NCBI GenBank assembly: GCA_003648985.1
Contig: QMQQ01000003.1
Span: forward strand, 1 to 26,976
DNA from: Candidatus Woesearchaeota archaeon
Lineage (GTDB): Archaea > Nanobdellota > Nanobdellia > Woesearchaeales > B54-G15
Direction of reading: 5' to 3'
DNA: 26,976 bases
Under the pieces are notes generated by a model, which saw only the letters and a program-made list of their open reading frames with translations, was not told the DNA's origin and made no database searches. A program made the translations under genes and the position numbers. Shown here in pieces: positions 7,082-15,268 of the stretch. The first letter of the stretch is position 1, and every line of letters starts with the position of its first letter.

Positions 7082-8340
7082 GCTATTCTATCCTTTCCAA
7101 AATATTTTTTGAGGATTTTTGGAATGAGAATGCTGCCATCTTTTTGTTGGTTGCATTCAAGCAAACTTATGATTAATCTTGGCAATGCGAGTCCGCTGGC
7201 ATTAAGCGTGTGCACAAAATAGAGATTTCCTTTTTCTCTGAAGCGAGTGTTCATTCTTCTTGCTTGGAAGTCAAGACAGTTTGAGCAACTGCTTGTTTCC
7301 AAGTATTTTTTATGGAACGGACTCCAACAGCATATATCATATGTTTTTGCTGATGCAAAACTGGTTTCGCCTGCGCAAAGAAGTTGCGTCTGGTATGGCA
7401 ATTCAAGAAGTTCAAGCAAACGCTCTGCTCTGTTCCGCATTGCTTCAAGCTCGTTCCAGCTATGCTGAGGATGACAGATTGTTACCATTTCTACTTTATC
7501 GAATTGGTGAAGGCGATACATTCCTCGTGTTTCTGTTCCGTGCTTTCCTGCTTCTGTTCTAAAGCAGGGTGTATATGCGCAGAATCTTTTTGGAAGTTCT
7601 TTTACATCAATTATCTTGTTTCTGTAAAGATTTGTTAGTGGAACTTCTGCTGTTGGGATAAGATAGAGACCTTCTGTTGTTTTGTAGACGTCTTCTTCGA
7701 ATTTTGGAAGTTGTGCTGTTCCGACCATCACTTCGCGTTTTACAAGCAATGGCGGATTTATTTCAAGCAAGCCCTCTTTTTCATGAAAGTCAAGCATGAA
7801 GTTGATCAATGCTCTTGCAAGCTTGGCGCCATTGCCTTTAAGCACATAGAAGCCGCTTCCTGCAAGCCTCGAGCTTGCTTCAAAATCAATGATGTCAAGA
7901 TTTGATGCAAGTTCCCAGTGAGGTCTTGTCTTAAAATCAAATTCTGGGATTTTGCCATGCTCTTTTACGACTGTATTCTTTGATTCGTCCAAGCCGTCAG
8001 GAACATCACCAGCGAGAATATTTGGAATGAGAAGCAGGTTTGAATCGAGTTTTTCTTTAGTGTTTTTAATTTTCTTTTCTAACTGTTTTATCTTTTCTGG
8101 AAGTGATTTTGCTCTTTCAATAAGCTTTGATATTTCTTTTTGCTTTCCTGCGACAGTAAGCTTTCTTATTTCATTGCTTATCTTGTTCCTTTCGTGTCTT
8201 AGGGATTCAAGTTCCTTGAGCAGTTTTCTGTATTGCTCATCAAGTTTGAGAATGTTGTTTATTGAAATTTTATATCCGCGTCTATCACAGCAGCGTTGGA
8301 CTTCCTCTGGATATTGTCTAATGAATTTTATGTCAAGCAT
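7078..8340 (-). CDS. serS: seryl-tRNA synthetase
   Basis: 420 aa, complete and full length. It charges tRNA-Ser (and tRNA-Sec where present). The N-terminal ~110 residues form the long antiparallel coiled coil that grips the tRNA long variable arm (lysine/glutamate-rich around 35-100). The class II core has motif 2 around FRTEAGKHGTETRGMYRLHQF and motif 3 LNASGLALPRLIISLLE near the C-terminus. This is the common SerRS type, not the rare methanogen type. The start overlaps the end of the PIN-ATPase-KH gene by 13 bases and the stop overlaps the next gene as TGA/ATG, so it is the middle gene of a tightly coupled three-gene operon. Confidence 0.96.
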   Translation of the reverse strand: MLDIKFIRQYPEEVQRCCDRRGYKISINNILKLDEQYRKLLKELESLRHERNKISNEIRKLTVAGKQKEISKLIERAKSLPEKIKQLEKKIKNTKEKLDSNLLLIPNILAGDVPDGLDESKNTVVKEHGKIPEFDFKTRPHWELASNLDIIDFEASSRLAGSGFYVLKGNGAKLARALINFMLDFHEKEGLLEINPPLLVKREVMVGTAQLPKFEEDVYKTTEGLYLIPTAEVPLTNLYRNKIIDVKELPKRFCAYTPCFRTEAGKHGTETRGMYRLHQFDKVEMVTICHPQHSWNELEAMRNRAERLLELLELPYQTQLLCAGETSFASAKTYDICCWSPFHKKYLETSSCSNCLDFQARRMNTRFREKGNLYFVHTLNASGLALPRLIISLLECNQQKDGSILIPKILKKYFGKDRIA

Positions 8341-10178
8341 TTTTGCTTTTTTATTTTTGAACGAGCCTTATTTTTCCTTTGTTTAATGCAGATTCTATTT
8401 CTTTTCCTTTGGCTTGCTCGTTTTATTCTTATTGTTGCCTTTTTGCTTGCAAAGACTGAAGTAATTAGTTCATCGCCGGAATATATGGCTATTTCTTTGT
8501 TACGCATTGATTTTTCAAGATAAAATATGATATCTGTTTTTGAAAAGTCCACTTCAAACTTTATTGATTTTAGAATCCTCTTTGGCTGTACTAATTCTTG
8601 GATATCTATTTTTATGCCAAGCTCCTTTTCTATACGCTCTATCTCTTTTCCTTTTTTGCCTATTACACGCGGAATTATTTTTTCTGGAACGTAAACTATT
8701 GCTCTGTTTGAGCCGATGAGTTCTGCTTTTATTTTTTGTGAATATTTTTTGAAATAGTCTTCGACTGCTTTTGCAGCTAATTGTTGCATACTTGTTTTTG
8801 TTTCTTGCATCGGAACAATGACTGTTTCTTCACCATAGGTATAGATTTCATATTCTGGTTTTCCTGTTTCAAAGTCGCTTACAAGCACAACAGGTCTTGA
8901 TAAATCTGCTTCTGTCATTCCGCTTGGAACTTTAACTGTCATAGTAAGGGAATAAACTTTGTTTACTTTTCCATCTTTGATGAAGATTACTGTGTCGATG
9001 ATGTGGGGGATCATTCCAAGTTCTATTCTTCCAATGAAGCGCTGTATTGCATCAATCGGCTGTGTTGCATGAACGACGCCGACCATTCCTATTCCTGTTA
9101 GACGCATATCTGCAAATAACCTGAAATCTCTTGTGTTTCTTATTTCATCAAAAATTGTGTAATCTGGTCTTGAAAGGAGAAGAATGTCATGGATTTCTTC
9201 TAAGCTGCCATGCGAGATAGCATATTGAGTTATTTTTGGTCCAAGCTGCAAATCGCGAGGTGCTTCAACAGTTTTAACTACTTTATCCATTTTTGCATAA
9301 AAGGTTGCAAGTGCTTGAGCAAATGTTGTTTTGCCATGTCCTGGAGCACCAGCAATAAGAATTCCTTCTGCTTTTTCAAGGCGTTCTGTGAGTTTTTTGC
9401 TCAGTTTGTAGTCCTTTAAGCTGAGCTGCTTTATTGGCTTTACAGCTGTTATTTCCCAGCCGTCTGCGAATGGTGGCTTTGTGATAACAATCCGCAATGT
9501 TCCGAGTTGGATTATAGTGCTGCCTTCTCGTTCTATTTCTATAAAGCCGTCTTCCCTAAGGCGTGCTTCTTCGATGATTTCTTTTGCTATCTCCCTCATG
9601 TCTTTTTGGGTAAGTGTTTCTTTTTTGATCTGAACAAATCGCCATTTTCCTGGCTTTCCTTTTTTAGCATAAGGCTGCAGATTTTCTCTTAGATGAATGG
9701 ACATTGTTTGTTCATCGAAGAATTGTTCGAGTTTTATTCTTGGCTCTGCTTTTTCCTTAATAATCAGCTTTACGGCTATGCCTCTTGCATCTGCAACTCT
9801 TGCTTGGGTTTTATCAGCTGTGATTAATGTTGCTCCAAGCTCCCATGCAAGATTTCTTATCATAGCATCGATTTCGCCAAGTTTTGCATAGCGGATCGCT
9901 CCTGCTGAAGGCCTTGTACCGAGAAAGGAGATTTTGAATTCCTGTTCAGCGGCAAGTTCTCTTAGTTTTTTTATTTCATCTAAACCAAGAAATCCGCTTG
10001 CTTTTCCGAGATTTGCTTGATGCTCAAGCTCTGCTAAAACAGCTTCGTGGATTATGATTTCATTTACTTTAATCTGCCGTGTTTTGATTTGTTCTGAGAG
10101 AACACTGTCTATTATGATTGATGTGTCTGGTACGATCTTTTCTATGTGTTCTGGTTGAGCTTGAGTTGATTTTGGCAT
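8328..10178 (-). CDS. PIN domain - secretion-type ATPase - KH domain protein (COG1855 type)
   Basis: 616 aa, an archaeal signature architecture. The PIN nuclease domain spans about 1-140 with acidic residues in VPDTSII (D18), near E50, EIDAMI (D104) and TADKTQA (D122). The VirB11/PilT-like ATPase core has Walker A GAPGHGKT (277-284), Walker B YTIFDEI (340-346) and a VGVVHATQP histidine segment (about 366-374). A KH RNA-binding domain follows with the GxxG loop in VIGKKGKEI (505-513). The basic C-terminal tail overlaps the serS start. The combination suggests an ATP-driven RNA nuclease or RNP remodeller; the substrate is not established. A TATA-like box at 10202-10209 supports this start and makes it the first gene of the serS operon. 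Confidence 0.93.
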   Translation of the reverse strand: MPKSTQAQPEHIEKIVPDTSIIIDSVLSEQIKTRQIKVNEIIIHEAVLAELEHQANLGKASGFLGLDEIKKLRELAAEQEFKISFLGTRPSAGAIRYAKLGEIDAMIRNLAWELGATLITADKTQARVADARGIAVKLIIKEKAEPRIKLEQFFDEQTMSIHLRENLQPYAKKGKPGKWRFVQIKKETLTQKDMREIAKEIIEEARLREDGFIEIEREGSTIIQLGTLRIVITKPPFADGWEITAVKPIKQLSLKDYKLSKKLTERLEKAEGILIAGAPGHGKTTFAQALATFYAKMDKVVKTVEAPRDLQLGPKITQYAISHGSLEEIHDILLLSRPDYTIFDEIRNTRDFRLFADMRLTGIGMVGVVHATQPIDAIQRFIGRIELGMIPHIIDTVIFIKDGKVNKVYSLTMTVKVPSGMTEADLSRPVVLVSDFETGKPEYEIYTYGEETVIVPMQETKTSMQQLAAKAVEDYFKKYSQKIKAELIGSNRAIVYVPEKIIPRVIGKKGKEIERIEKELGIKIDIQELVQPKRILKSIKFEVDFSKTDIIFYLEKSMRNKEIAIYSGDELITSVFASKKATIRIKRASQRKRNRICIKQRKNKARSKIKKQKCLT

Positions 10179-10201
10179 TTTTCAGGAAAAGAAGATGGAT
10201 G

Positions 10202-10209
10202 TTTAAAAA
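10202..10209 (-). promoter_or_regulatory. TATA-like box of the PIN-ATPase-KH/serS operon
   Basis: Minus-strand TTTTTAAA is centred ~27 bases before the ATG at 10178, giving an essentially leaderless transcript. Confidence 0.45.
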
Positions 10210-10221
10210 CTTTTAGAAAAA

Positions 10222-10296
10222 TAGCGGGGGGAGGATTTGAACCTCCGACCTGTGGGTTATGAGCCCACCGAGCACTCCTGGCTGCTCTACCCCGCT
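10222..10296 (-). tRNA. initiator tRNA-Met (CAU)
   Basis: A complete 75-nt cloverleaf can be folded by eye: acceptor AGCGGGG/CCCCGCT, D-stem GAGC/GCTC, anticodon stem GTGGG/CCCAC with loop CTCATAA, T-stem GGAGG/CCTCC with loop TTCAAAT, and discriminator A at 10222. The A1:U72 pair and three consecutive G:C pairs at the base of the anticodon stem are initiator hallmarks. No CCA is encoded and no intron is seen. A TATA-like box lies upstream at 10311-10319. Confidence 0.96.
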
Positions 10297-10310
10297 ATTA
10301 TGAATATTCG

Positions 10311-10319
10311 CTTATAAAG
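10311..10319 (-). promoter_or_regulatory. TATA-like box of tRNA-Met
   Basis: Minus-strand CTTTATAAG ends about 15 bases before the mature tRNA 5' end (centre ~19 bases), which is close to but shorter than the usual TATA-to-start distance for archaeal tRNA genes. Confidence 0.5.
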
Positions 10320-10401
10320 TAAGAAGCCATTGTCCAGTTTAAAAATGTTGTTGTTGATTTTTTGAATTTTTGATTTTTTTGAAAGAATTTTAATTAAAAA
10401 C

Positions 10402-11733
10402 TCAAACATCCAACAATGCGAGAAAAACACTTAGTGGTATTTTGAGGGGCTTTTTTGAGAATTCTTTTTTTGTAAGCAATATAATTTCTTTGAATTGAGG
10501 TAGGGATTTTATTTTTGATGATCGCTCCTGCCATTTTACTTCAAACCCATACAGATTTGAATTTTCCATAACAACAGCGTCTATTTCAAAACCGTTTTTC
10601 CAGAAAAAAATCTGGTCAGGAAAAATCCTGTAAAGATGCGTTGCTACCAATGATTCGGCAAGAATGGATTCTTTTGATTTTACTTTTACTAAGCACCAAT
10701 CCTCTAATAGCTCAAGAAGTAATGGATCGATCAAGTGTATTTTTTTGTTTTTTCCGAATTTTATTGTTTTCTTGCTTATGTCTATGTTATATAATACAAC
10801 TAGAGCAAACATTGTTTTGAACAAATTAACGTAAGCTGAAACGGTTTTAGGCGATTTTATTTCTATTTGTTTTGCAATACCTTCCCAGCTTAATGCAGAA
10901 GGCATGCGTTCTAATATAGCTTTAAATATCTGCCTAGCAATTAAGTCATCTCTATCAGCTTTTAAGACCGCTGTTTTAATCCAGCTTAAATAGGCTTGCT
11001 TTGCTTCCTCTTTATTACCGTTTATGGCATCGATTCCTAGAGGAAATCCGCCGTAAGTCATATACTTGATAAGCGCTTTATTCAATTTGTCTAACCACAT
11101 AATTGCCGATGTTGCTTTTTTCTTTAGCTCATTGAAATTTTTTATCGGGCTGATTTTATTATACAGCTTTGGTTCTAGAACTCTGAGCCATTGTCGGAAT
11201 GAGAGTGGCCATAATATGAAATCCTTTCCTTTACCTCGTCTTCCAGGAAATAGTTCTCCTTCACCTTTGATTGCGATGCTGCTAGAGCCTGTGAGCAAAA
11301 CAACATCATTTTTAAGTTTTCCTCTATCAATAAGAAACTTTATTGCTCTTGGCCATTCGCGTGCTAATGTAATTTCATCCAATATGATCAAAGCATGCTT
11401 GATACCTGAATCGGCTTTAAATTCTAAATAGGTTTCTATAATATCAATCAATTCTTTATAATCCGCAAGTGCTTCACAATTGAAGTAAAATATGCTCTTT
11501 GGGTCACGTAATTTTAGTTGTTCTCTTATTAGAAGTTTTACAGCAGTGGTCTTACCTGCTTGCCTTGGACCTAAAAGAATATGCAATGCAAACGGTTTTA
11601 GATTTATCTCATTAAGAATTTTAGGTATCCAGGAATGTTTTTTTTCTTTCCATTTTTCAATATCATAATCTTTCTCTATAAGCTCTTTCCCCCTCCACCA
11701 TGGATTCATATCCATTAGAGTTTGCAAATTCAT
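10402..11733 (-). CDS. AAA_14/DUF4143 ATPase (COG1373 type), first copy
   Basis: 443 aa. It begins MNLQTLMDMNPWWRG, the NPWW-type opening common in this family. Walker A is GPRQAGKT (55-62) and Walker B ALIILDE (114-120), with a TGSSS sensor near 150. The C-terminal region carries a PD-(D/E)XK-like pattern (FEIDAVV then YGFEVKW) within the DUF4143 portion. The family is abundant and patchily distributed in archaea and bacteria, often lost or gained, and its function is not established. The start codon is the edge of a 25-bp palindrome, and a second palindrome lies beyond the TATA box. The 3' end faces the initiator tRNA-Met. It shares domain order and the promoter plan with the ATPase at 25.1-26.4 kb, but the two are clearly diverged. 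Confidence 0.88.
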   Translation of the reverse strand: MNLQTLMDMNPWWRGKELIEKDYDIEKWKEKKHSWIPKILNEINLKPFALHILLGPRQAGKTTAVKLLIREQLKLRDPKSIFYFNCEALADYKELIDIIETYLEFKADSGIKHALIILDEITLAREWPRAIKFLIDRGKLKNDVVLLTGSSSIAIKGEGELFPGRRGKGKDFILWPLSFRQWLRVLEPKLYNKISPIKNFNELKKKATSAIMWLDKLNKALIKYMTYGGFPLGIDAINGNKEEAKQAYLSWIKTAVLKADRDDLIARQIFKAILERMPSALSWEGIAKQIEIKSPKTVSAYVNLFKTMFALVVLYNIDISKKTIKFGKNKKIHLIDPLLLELLEDWCLVKVKSKESILAESLVATHLYRIFPDQIFFWKNGFEIDAVVMENSNLYGFEVKWQERSSKIKSLPQFKEIILLTKKEFSKKPLKIPLSVFLALLDV

Positions 11734-11756
11734 ATCGGTATTTAGAATACCGATAT
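11732..11756. promoter_or_regulatory. palindromic operator-like site 1 at the ATPase start codon
   Basis: A perfect inverted repeat with 11-bp arms (ATATCGGTATT / AATACCGATAT) around a 3-bp TAG centre. Its outer two bases are the AT of the ATPase ATG. A 19-bp core is repeated at 11768-11786. The position over the expected transcription start suggests a repressor operator; a 5' RNA hairpin is an alternative. Confidence 0.75.
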
Positions 11757-11767
11757 TTATATATTTT
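11757..11767 (-). promoter_or_regulatory. TATA box between the two palindromes (first ATPase)
   Basis: The A/T-only stretch AAATATATAAA on the minus strand lies exactly between the palindromes, ~28 bases before the ATG at 11733, fitting a leaderless transcript whose TATA box is flanked by both operators. Confidence 0.6.
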
Positions 11768-11786
11768 TCGGTATTTAGAATACCGA
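11768..11786. promoter_or_regulatory. palindromic operator-like site 2, direct repeat of site 1
   Basis: The 19-bp core TCGGTATTTAGAATACCGA is identical to the core of site 1, with 8-bp arms. Its centre (11777) lies 33 bp from that of site 1 (11744), about three helical turns. It covers the region upstream of TATA where BRE would lie and also sits near the divergent SpoIIM-gene promoter. Confidence 0.75.
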
Positions 11787-11810
11787 TAAATTTTTGTTCG
11801 GTTTAGAAAA

Positions 11811-11820
11811 CTTTAAATTA
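11811..11820 (+). promoter_or_regulatory. TATA-like box of SpoIIM-domain gene
   Basis: CTTTAAATTA is centred ~26 bases before the ATG at 11842. This supports that ATG as the start rather than an in-frame TTG at 11794, and predicts a leaderless transcript. Confidence 0.5.
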
Positions 11821-11841
11821 AATGTTATCTCCAACAAGGCA

Positions 11842-12666
11842 ATGGTATTTGAATTATTGATTAATCCTAAAAAAGCAGAAGGCAAGCCGTGGGAACTTTT
11901 CTTTCTTGGCTTTGCTTATAGCATTTTAGGATTGATTATTGGCTATATCATCTTTCGTAGCTATGTCAGTCTTGTTATGGTTGTTTTGGCAGTAATTGCG
12001 AGTGTTCCATTTATGCATAGTTTGATTAGCAGGGAAGAGCAGAGAGATGTTGTTATTGAAGATGAAAAAAAAGTATTAAAAGCACATATGAAAAGCATTG
12101 AGATGTTTGCTTTTCTTTTTTTGGGGTTTTTGGTTGGTTATGTGGTTTCATACGTTCTTTTGCCGAGTGAGGTTGCAGTAAAGACATTCAGTACACAAAT
12201 AAATACAATAATGGCTGTTAAGGGTGCTGCAACTGGAAATTTCTTTTCAAGTATGAACATGCTAAGTGCGATTTTTTTCAATAATATTAAGATTCTTCTT
12301 TTCTGCATCCTTTTTTCATTCTTTTATGGCGCCGGCGCGATATTCATTTTAACATGGAACGCAAGCGTAATGGCTGCAGCAATTGGAAGTTTTATCTCCA
12401 ATGGACTAAAGCACGCTCACGCTTTACAAGTTACAGCAAGCGGGTTTATGAGGTACTTGCTCCATGGGTTGCCTGAAATCATTGCTTATTTTATTGGTGC
12501 CCTAGCTGGAGGAATTATAGGCATAGCAATAATAAGGCACGAATTCAGAGGCGAGAAGTTTAATAGAATAATGAAGGATTCTCTTGATCTGGTTTTAGTT
12601 GCAATAGCTTTGCTTTTGGTTGCTGGTTTGATTGAGGTTTTTCTTACGCCATTACTTTTTGGATAA
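11842..12666 (+). CDS. SpoIIM (stage II sporulation M)-domain integral membrane protein
   Basis: 274 aa from the ATG at 11842. Hydrophobic segments occur near residues 20-40, 45-62, 93-115, 155-175, 178-200, 215-240 and 245-272. The SpoIIM/DUF95 pattern is visible in the C-terminal half: FYGAGAIFILTWNASVMAAA followed by LHGLPEIIAYFIGALAGGIIG. In archaea these proteins have no sporulation role; proposed jobs include membrane remodelling or transport, not established. The upstream TTG at 11794 would add 16 residues and would run through the promoter, so I prefer the ATG. It is divergent from the first DUF4143 ATPase, and the operator at 11768-11786 lies ~55 bases upstream. Confidence 0.82.
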   Translation: MVFELLINPKKAEGKPWELFFLGFAYSILGLIIGYIIFRSYVSLVMVVLAVIASVPFMHSLISREEQRDVVIEDEKKVLKAHMKSIEMFAFLFLGFLVGYVVSYVLLPSEVAVKTFSTQINTIMAVKGAATGNFFSSMNMLSAIFFNNIKILLFCILFSFFYGAGAIFILTWNASVMAAAIGSFISNGLKHAHALQVTASGFMRYLLHGLPEIIAYFIGALAGGIIGIAIIRHEFRGEKFNRIMKDSLDLVLVAIALLLVAGLIEVFLTPLLFG

Positions 12667-12694
12667 GGACCAGGTAAGTAAACTTGGATAGAAA

Positions 12695-12705
12695 AAAATA
12701 TATAG
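12695..12705 (+). promoter_or_regulatory. TATA-like box of the 226-aa secreted protein gene
   Basis: AAAATATATAG is centred ~27 bases before the ATG at 12727, consistent with a leaderless transcript. Confidence 0.5.
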
Positions 12706-12726
12706 TGGTTTTGTTGATGATGTTTT

Positions 12727-13407
12727 ATGCGTAAGTTAAAGTATTTCATTTTAGTTATTTTGCTACTTATGCTTGGCATTTTTATAATAGGAAAGTTAGG
12801 AAGAAATGGAACATCTCAACTGCCAGCTCCTGTTGGAGTGTTTATCGGTACGCCAGATGATAAAAAGATGTCAGGAGAAAGCTTTGATAGCTATAATGAA
12901 GGAGGTAGAATCAGCGAAAGCAATGCTAATGAAAAAAATTTGAACTCGAATTATTTTAAAGAGCTTGTTTTAGATCTGATTAAATTGTATGAAAGTCAAA
13001 AAGATTTGGTTAAAGCAGCAACTTTGATCACTGATATTGATGAGCTTGTAGCAAAAAGCGGGATAAGTGCTCTTGATGAACGATGGGAAACACTTACGCT
13101 TTGTCTCGCTAATTTTGATTGTGAAGCAAACAAGTTTTTTGATATGATTGCAACTGTTTCATTAGAAGGTACAAAGCATGGATTTGAAAATGGAAATCTT
13201 ATTGTTCAACTGTTAACAGCAGATAAATATTGGGGGACTGATAATGTTATTGAGTTCAGTAAGGCAGTAAAATATGTTAATGATGGTGTGCAAGAAAAAA
13301 GCGATAAGATAAAACAAGCTTGGCAGGAGATAGTTTCCTGTGATGGTAAATGTAAGGAAAGAACAACTCTGAATTTAGAAATGATCGAGTTGCTTGCTAA
13401 AGATTAA
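12727..13407 (+). CDS. membrane-anchored secreted protein of unknown function
   Basis: 226 aa. A short basic head MRKLKY and a hydrophobic segment at about 7-23 (FILVILLLMLGIFIIG) form a signal anchor, with no lipobox cysteine directly after it and no class III (pilin-type) cleavage motif. A low-complexity Ser/Asn/Gly linker runs to ~80, then comes a helical domain. Four cysteines occur as two pairs, in LCLANFDCE and SCDGKCKE, suitable for disulfides in an exported domain. I do not recognise the fold. Its stop overlaps the stop of the converging wHTH gene within TTAA, leaving no room for a terminator. Confidence 0.75.
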   Translation: MRKLKYFILVILLLMLGIFIIGKLGRNGTSQLPAPVGVFIGTPDDKKMSGESFDSYNEGGRISESNANEKNLNSNYFKELVLDLIKLYESQKDLVKAATLITDIDELVAKSGISALDERWETLTLCLANFDCEANKFFDMIATVSLEGTKHGFENGNLIVQLLTADKYWGTDNVIEFSKAVKYVNDGVQEKSDKIKQAWQEIVSCDGKCKERTTLNLEMIELLAKD

Positions 13408-14123
13408 TTTCTATTTTTTCTTTCTGCCCATTTGGTTAAAAAGCTTAGGTGATGGGTATAATAGTGAGGAGGATTTGCTAAAAAATATTTCATTAGTGCT
13501 TTTATTCCGTCTCTTATTTCTGGATCGACATTTTTTAAGAGCTCTCTGCTTTCTAATGCAAGGATTCCGCTTAGTTCGATTGGTTTTTTGAGAAGAGATG
13601 AAATGTAAATGAGCTGAAGAACATTTAACAGATCATCTACTAATTTTATTAATGGCCTATTTTGTTGTTTTGCTAACCTGAAAAGGCAAAAATTAAGAAA
13701 TTCTCTGAATTTTTTATTTTTAAACAACCTTGTAATTTTTTCCTTATCGTTGTAGTCTTTGCAAAAAGAGTTTTCGTGTCTTTGATCCACGCCGTGATGA
13801 ATAATGTCAAATATCATATCATAGAATTTCTCTTTTTCAACGCTGTACACAACATTTCTTCCTTTTCTTTGCTTTTTGATAACGCCCAGGATAAGCCATT
13901 TATTGAGAGTAAATGTTACTGCAGTTCTTGAAATTTTCAGTATCTTGGCCAGTTCTGTTGGAGTTTTTCCTGAACCGCATATTAGATAAAAAATCTTTGA
14001 TTGTCTGACTGAACAAACTAGCTCTCTTAGAATTTTTGCTTGGTATGGAGAGCCTATTAGATTAAACTTGTGCCCATGCCAAAAGCGTTCATTATCTGAT
14101 TTTATTTCGATTGTCGGTGACAA
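13404..14123 (-). CDS. winged-helix (ArsR-like) transcriptional regulator
   Basis: 239 aa with a TTG start; no ATG occurs in the first ~100 codons and the HTH lies too close to the N-terminus for a later start. The helix-turn-helix spans about 54-76 (KTPTELAKILKISRTAVTFTLNKW), followed by wing-like VIKKQRKGRNVVYSV (81-95). The C-terminal ~140 residues are helical, contain two cysteines, and might sense a ligand or mediate dimerisation; I do not recognise that part. It has its own TATA-like box at 14145-14153 and is not obviously part of the DHH/aspS operon. It is convergent with the secreted-protein gene. The target genes are unknown. Confidence 0.75.
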   Translation of the reverse strand: MSPTIEIKSDNERFWHGHKFNLIGSPYQAKILRELVCSVRQSKIFYLICGSGKTPTELAKILKISRTAVTFTLNKWLILGVIKKQRKGRNVVYSVEKEKFYDMIFDIIHHGVDQRHENSFCKDYNDKEKITRLFKNKKFREFLNFCLFRLAKQQNRPLIKLVDDLLNVLQLIYISSLLKKPIELSGILALESRELLKNVDPEIRDGIKALMKYFLANPPHYYTHHLSFLTKWAERKNRN

Positions 14124-14144
14124 TTTAGTAATTAGAAGATAAAA

Positions 14145-14153
14145 TTATTTAAA
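14145..14153 (-). promoter_or_regulatory. TATA-like box of wHTH regulator
   Basis: Minus-strand TTTAAATAA is centred ~26 bases before the TTG start at 14123, supporting that unusual start codon. Confidence 0.45.
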
Positions 14154-14179
14154 AAGATGTATTTCTACCTTTAAGTGGC

Positions 14180-15268
14180 TTATTGTCGATGTTGGCTCAT
14201 AAATGTCTCTAGTCGTTCTAAAAATAAAGAAAAATCTGATTTTTTTATTGTTGCTCCTGCAGCACATTCATGACCACCGCCATAGCCACAAAGTCCTTTA
14301 AGGGAATATGATATTGCTTTTCTGAGATCGAGCTTTCTTGCGCGAAGAGACAAGCTTATTTCACTGTTTTTTTCTCTGCCAATGATTATGATTTTCTCTG
14401 GGAATAGGTAGATGAGTTCGTTGGCTAATTCTTTTGTTAAGCTGTACTTTGCATTTGAATAAGTGAACAGGAAAAGTTGCCTTTCTCTTTGCTTTTTTAT
14501 GTTTTTTAATACTCTAGCGAACAATGATTGATATTCTTTGTTGATCCTTTCATACTTTTTTAGTATTATCCTTGCGTGGCTTGTTTCTGCATTTAATAGC
14601 TCATAAGGTGATTGGAGTTTTTTGATGTGTTCGATATATGGGTATGCTTCTTTTGACCTTCCCATCAGCGCGAACGATAGAATCCTAATTATTTTTCCTA
14701 ATTTTGTTTTGTAAATTATATCGCCGATTGGTCTTTGTTCAGCTAAGTCAGGATATCTTTTAAGGAAAAGAGGAAAAAAATCAGGAACGTGCCAATCGGC
14801 TATGCAGCCAATAGTAGCTATCCATAGTAAGTTTTCTGGTTTGCCGGCGATTTCATAGCATAAAGCTGAGACAGGATAATTGCAGCCGTACAATCTTGGA
14901 TTGAGATAAAGGATTCTGTTATTCTTTTTTTCAGCAGGACCATGATGGTCAAGCCAGATAATGTGCTGATTTGAGCGTTCTAAAAAACTTTGTTTGATGT
15001 CTGCAAGATCGAGAACAACAACCTTGTCTGGATTTGCATAGCGCAATTTTCCAATGAATCTTTTATCAACGTAAGGATCACTTTTTACAATAACGTATGG
15101 TTTTTCAGCTTGTGGCAGGATTTTGTAAAGTATTAAAAATGAGCATATGCCATCGCAGTCATCATGGAAGAAGAACAATGGCCTAAAAGCAGAGCTAAGT
15201 TCCTTTTTTATTTTATTGATTAGCTTTCGTACTTCCTCTTTTTCAAAGAAGTTTTTCATTTTTTGCAT
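14180..15268 (-). CDS. DHH-DHHA1 phosphoesterase (archaeal RecJ-like)
   Basis: 362 aa. DHH-domain motifs are FFFHDDCDG (H35, D37, D39), VVLDLAD near 85-90, WLDHHG (D107, H108, H109) and GCIADWH near 155. The C-terminal DHHA1 domain carries the glycine-rich GGGHECAAGA near 333. Relatives are RecJ-like single-strand exonucleases (GAN types) and oligoribonuclease/NrnA or cyclic dinucleotide phosphodiesterases; the fairly short length and archaeal context do not decide among these. The start overlaps the aspS stop by one base (TAATG), so it is the last gene of the DJ-1/UPF0173/aspS operon. An ATG three codons later is an alternative start. Confidence 0.88.
   Translation of the reverse strand: MQKMKNFFEKEEVRKLINKIKKELSSAFRPLFFFHDDCDGICSFLILYKILPQAEKPYVIVKSDPYVDKRFIGKLRYANPDKVVVLDLADIKQSFLERSNQHIIWLDHHGPAEKKNNRILYLNPRLYGCNYPVSALCYEIAGKPENLLWIATIGCIADWHVPDFFPLFLKRYPDLAEQRPIGDIIYKTKLGKIIRILSFALMGRSKEAYPYIEHIKKLQSPYELLNAETSHARIILKKYERINKEYQSLFARVLKNIKKQRERQLFLFTYSNAKYSLTKELANELIYLFPEKIIIIGREKNSEISLSLRARKLDLRKAISYSLKGLCGYGGGHECAAGATIKKSDFSLFLERLETFMSQHRQ

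Noticed and set aside
7247..7562. Open frames on the plus strand across serS
   Set aside because: They are opposite-strand shadows of a clearly functional SerRS; the peptides are Cys/Phe/Ser-rich with no domain sense.
10222..10296. tRNA-linked attachment site with a duplicated 3' end
   Set aside because: I found no second copy of the tRNA-Met or tRNA-Phe 3' segment in the window and no integrase gene.
11732..11786. Palindromes as terminal inverted repeats of an insertion element or a mini CRISPR
   Set aside because: Only two copies, both within one promoter, with a TATA box between them; there is no matching copy at the other end of the ATPase gene, no transposase and no spacer array.
11794..11841. 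In-frame TTG extension of the SpoIIM-domain protein
   Set aside because: The TATA-like box at 11811-11820 would then lie inside the gene, and the extra 16 residues show no family match; the ATG at 11842 has the right promoter spacing.
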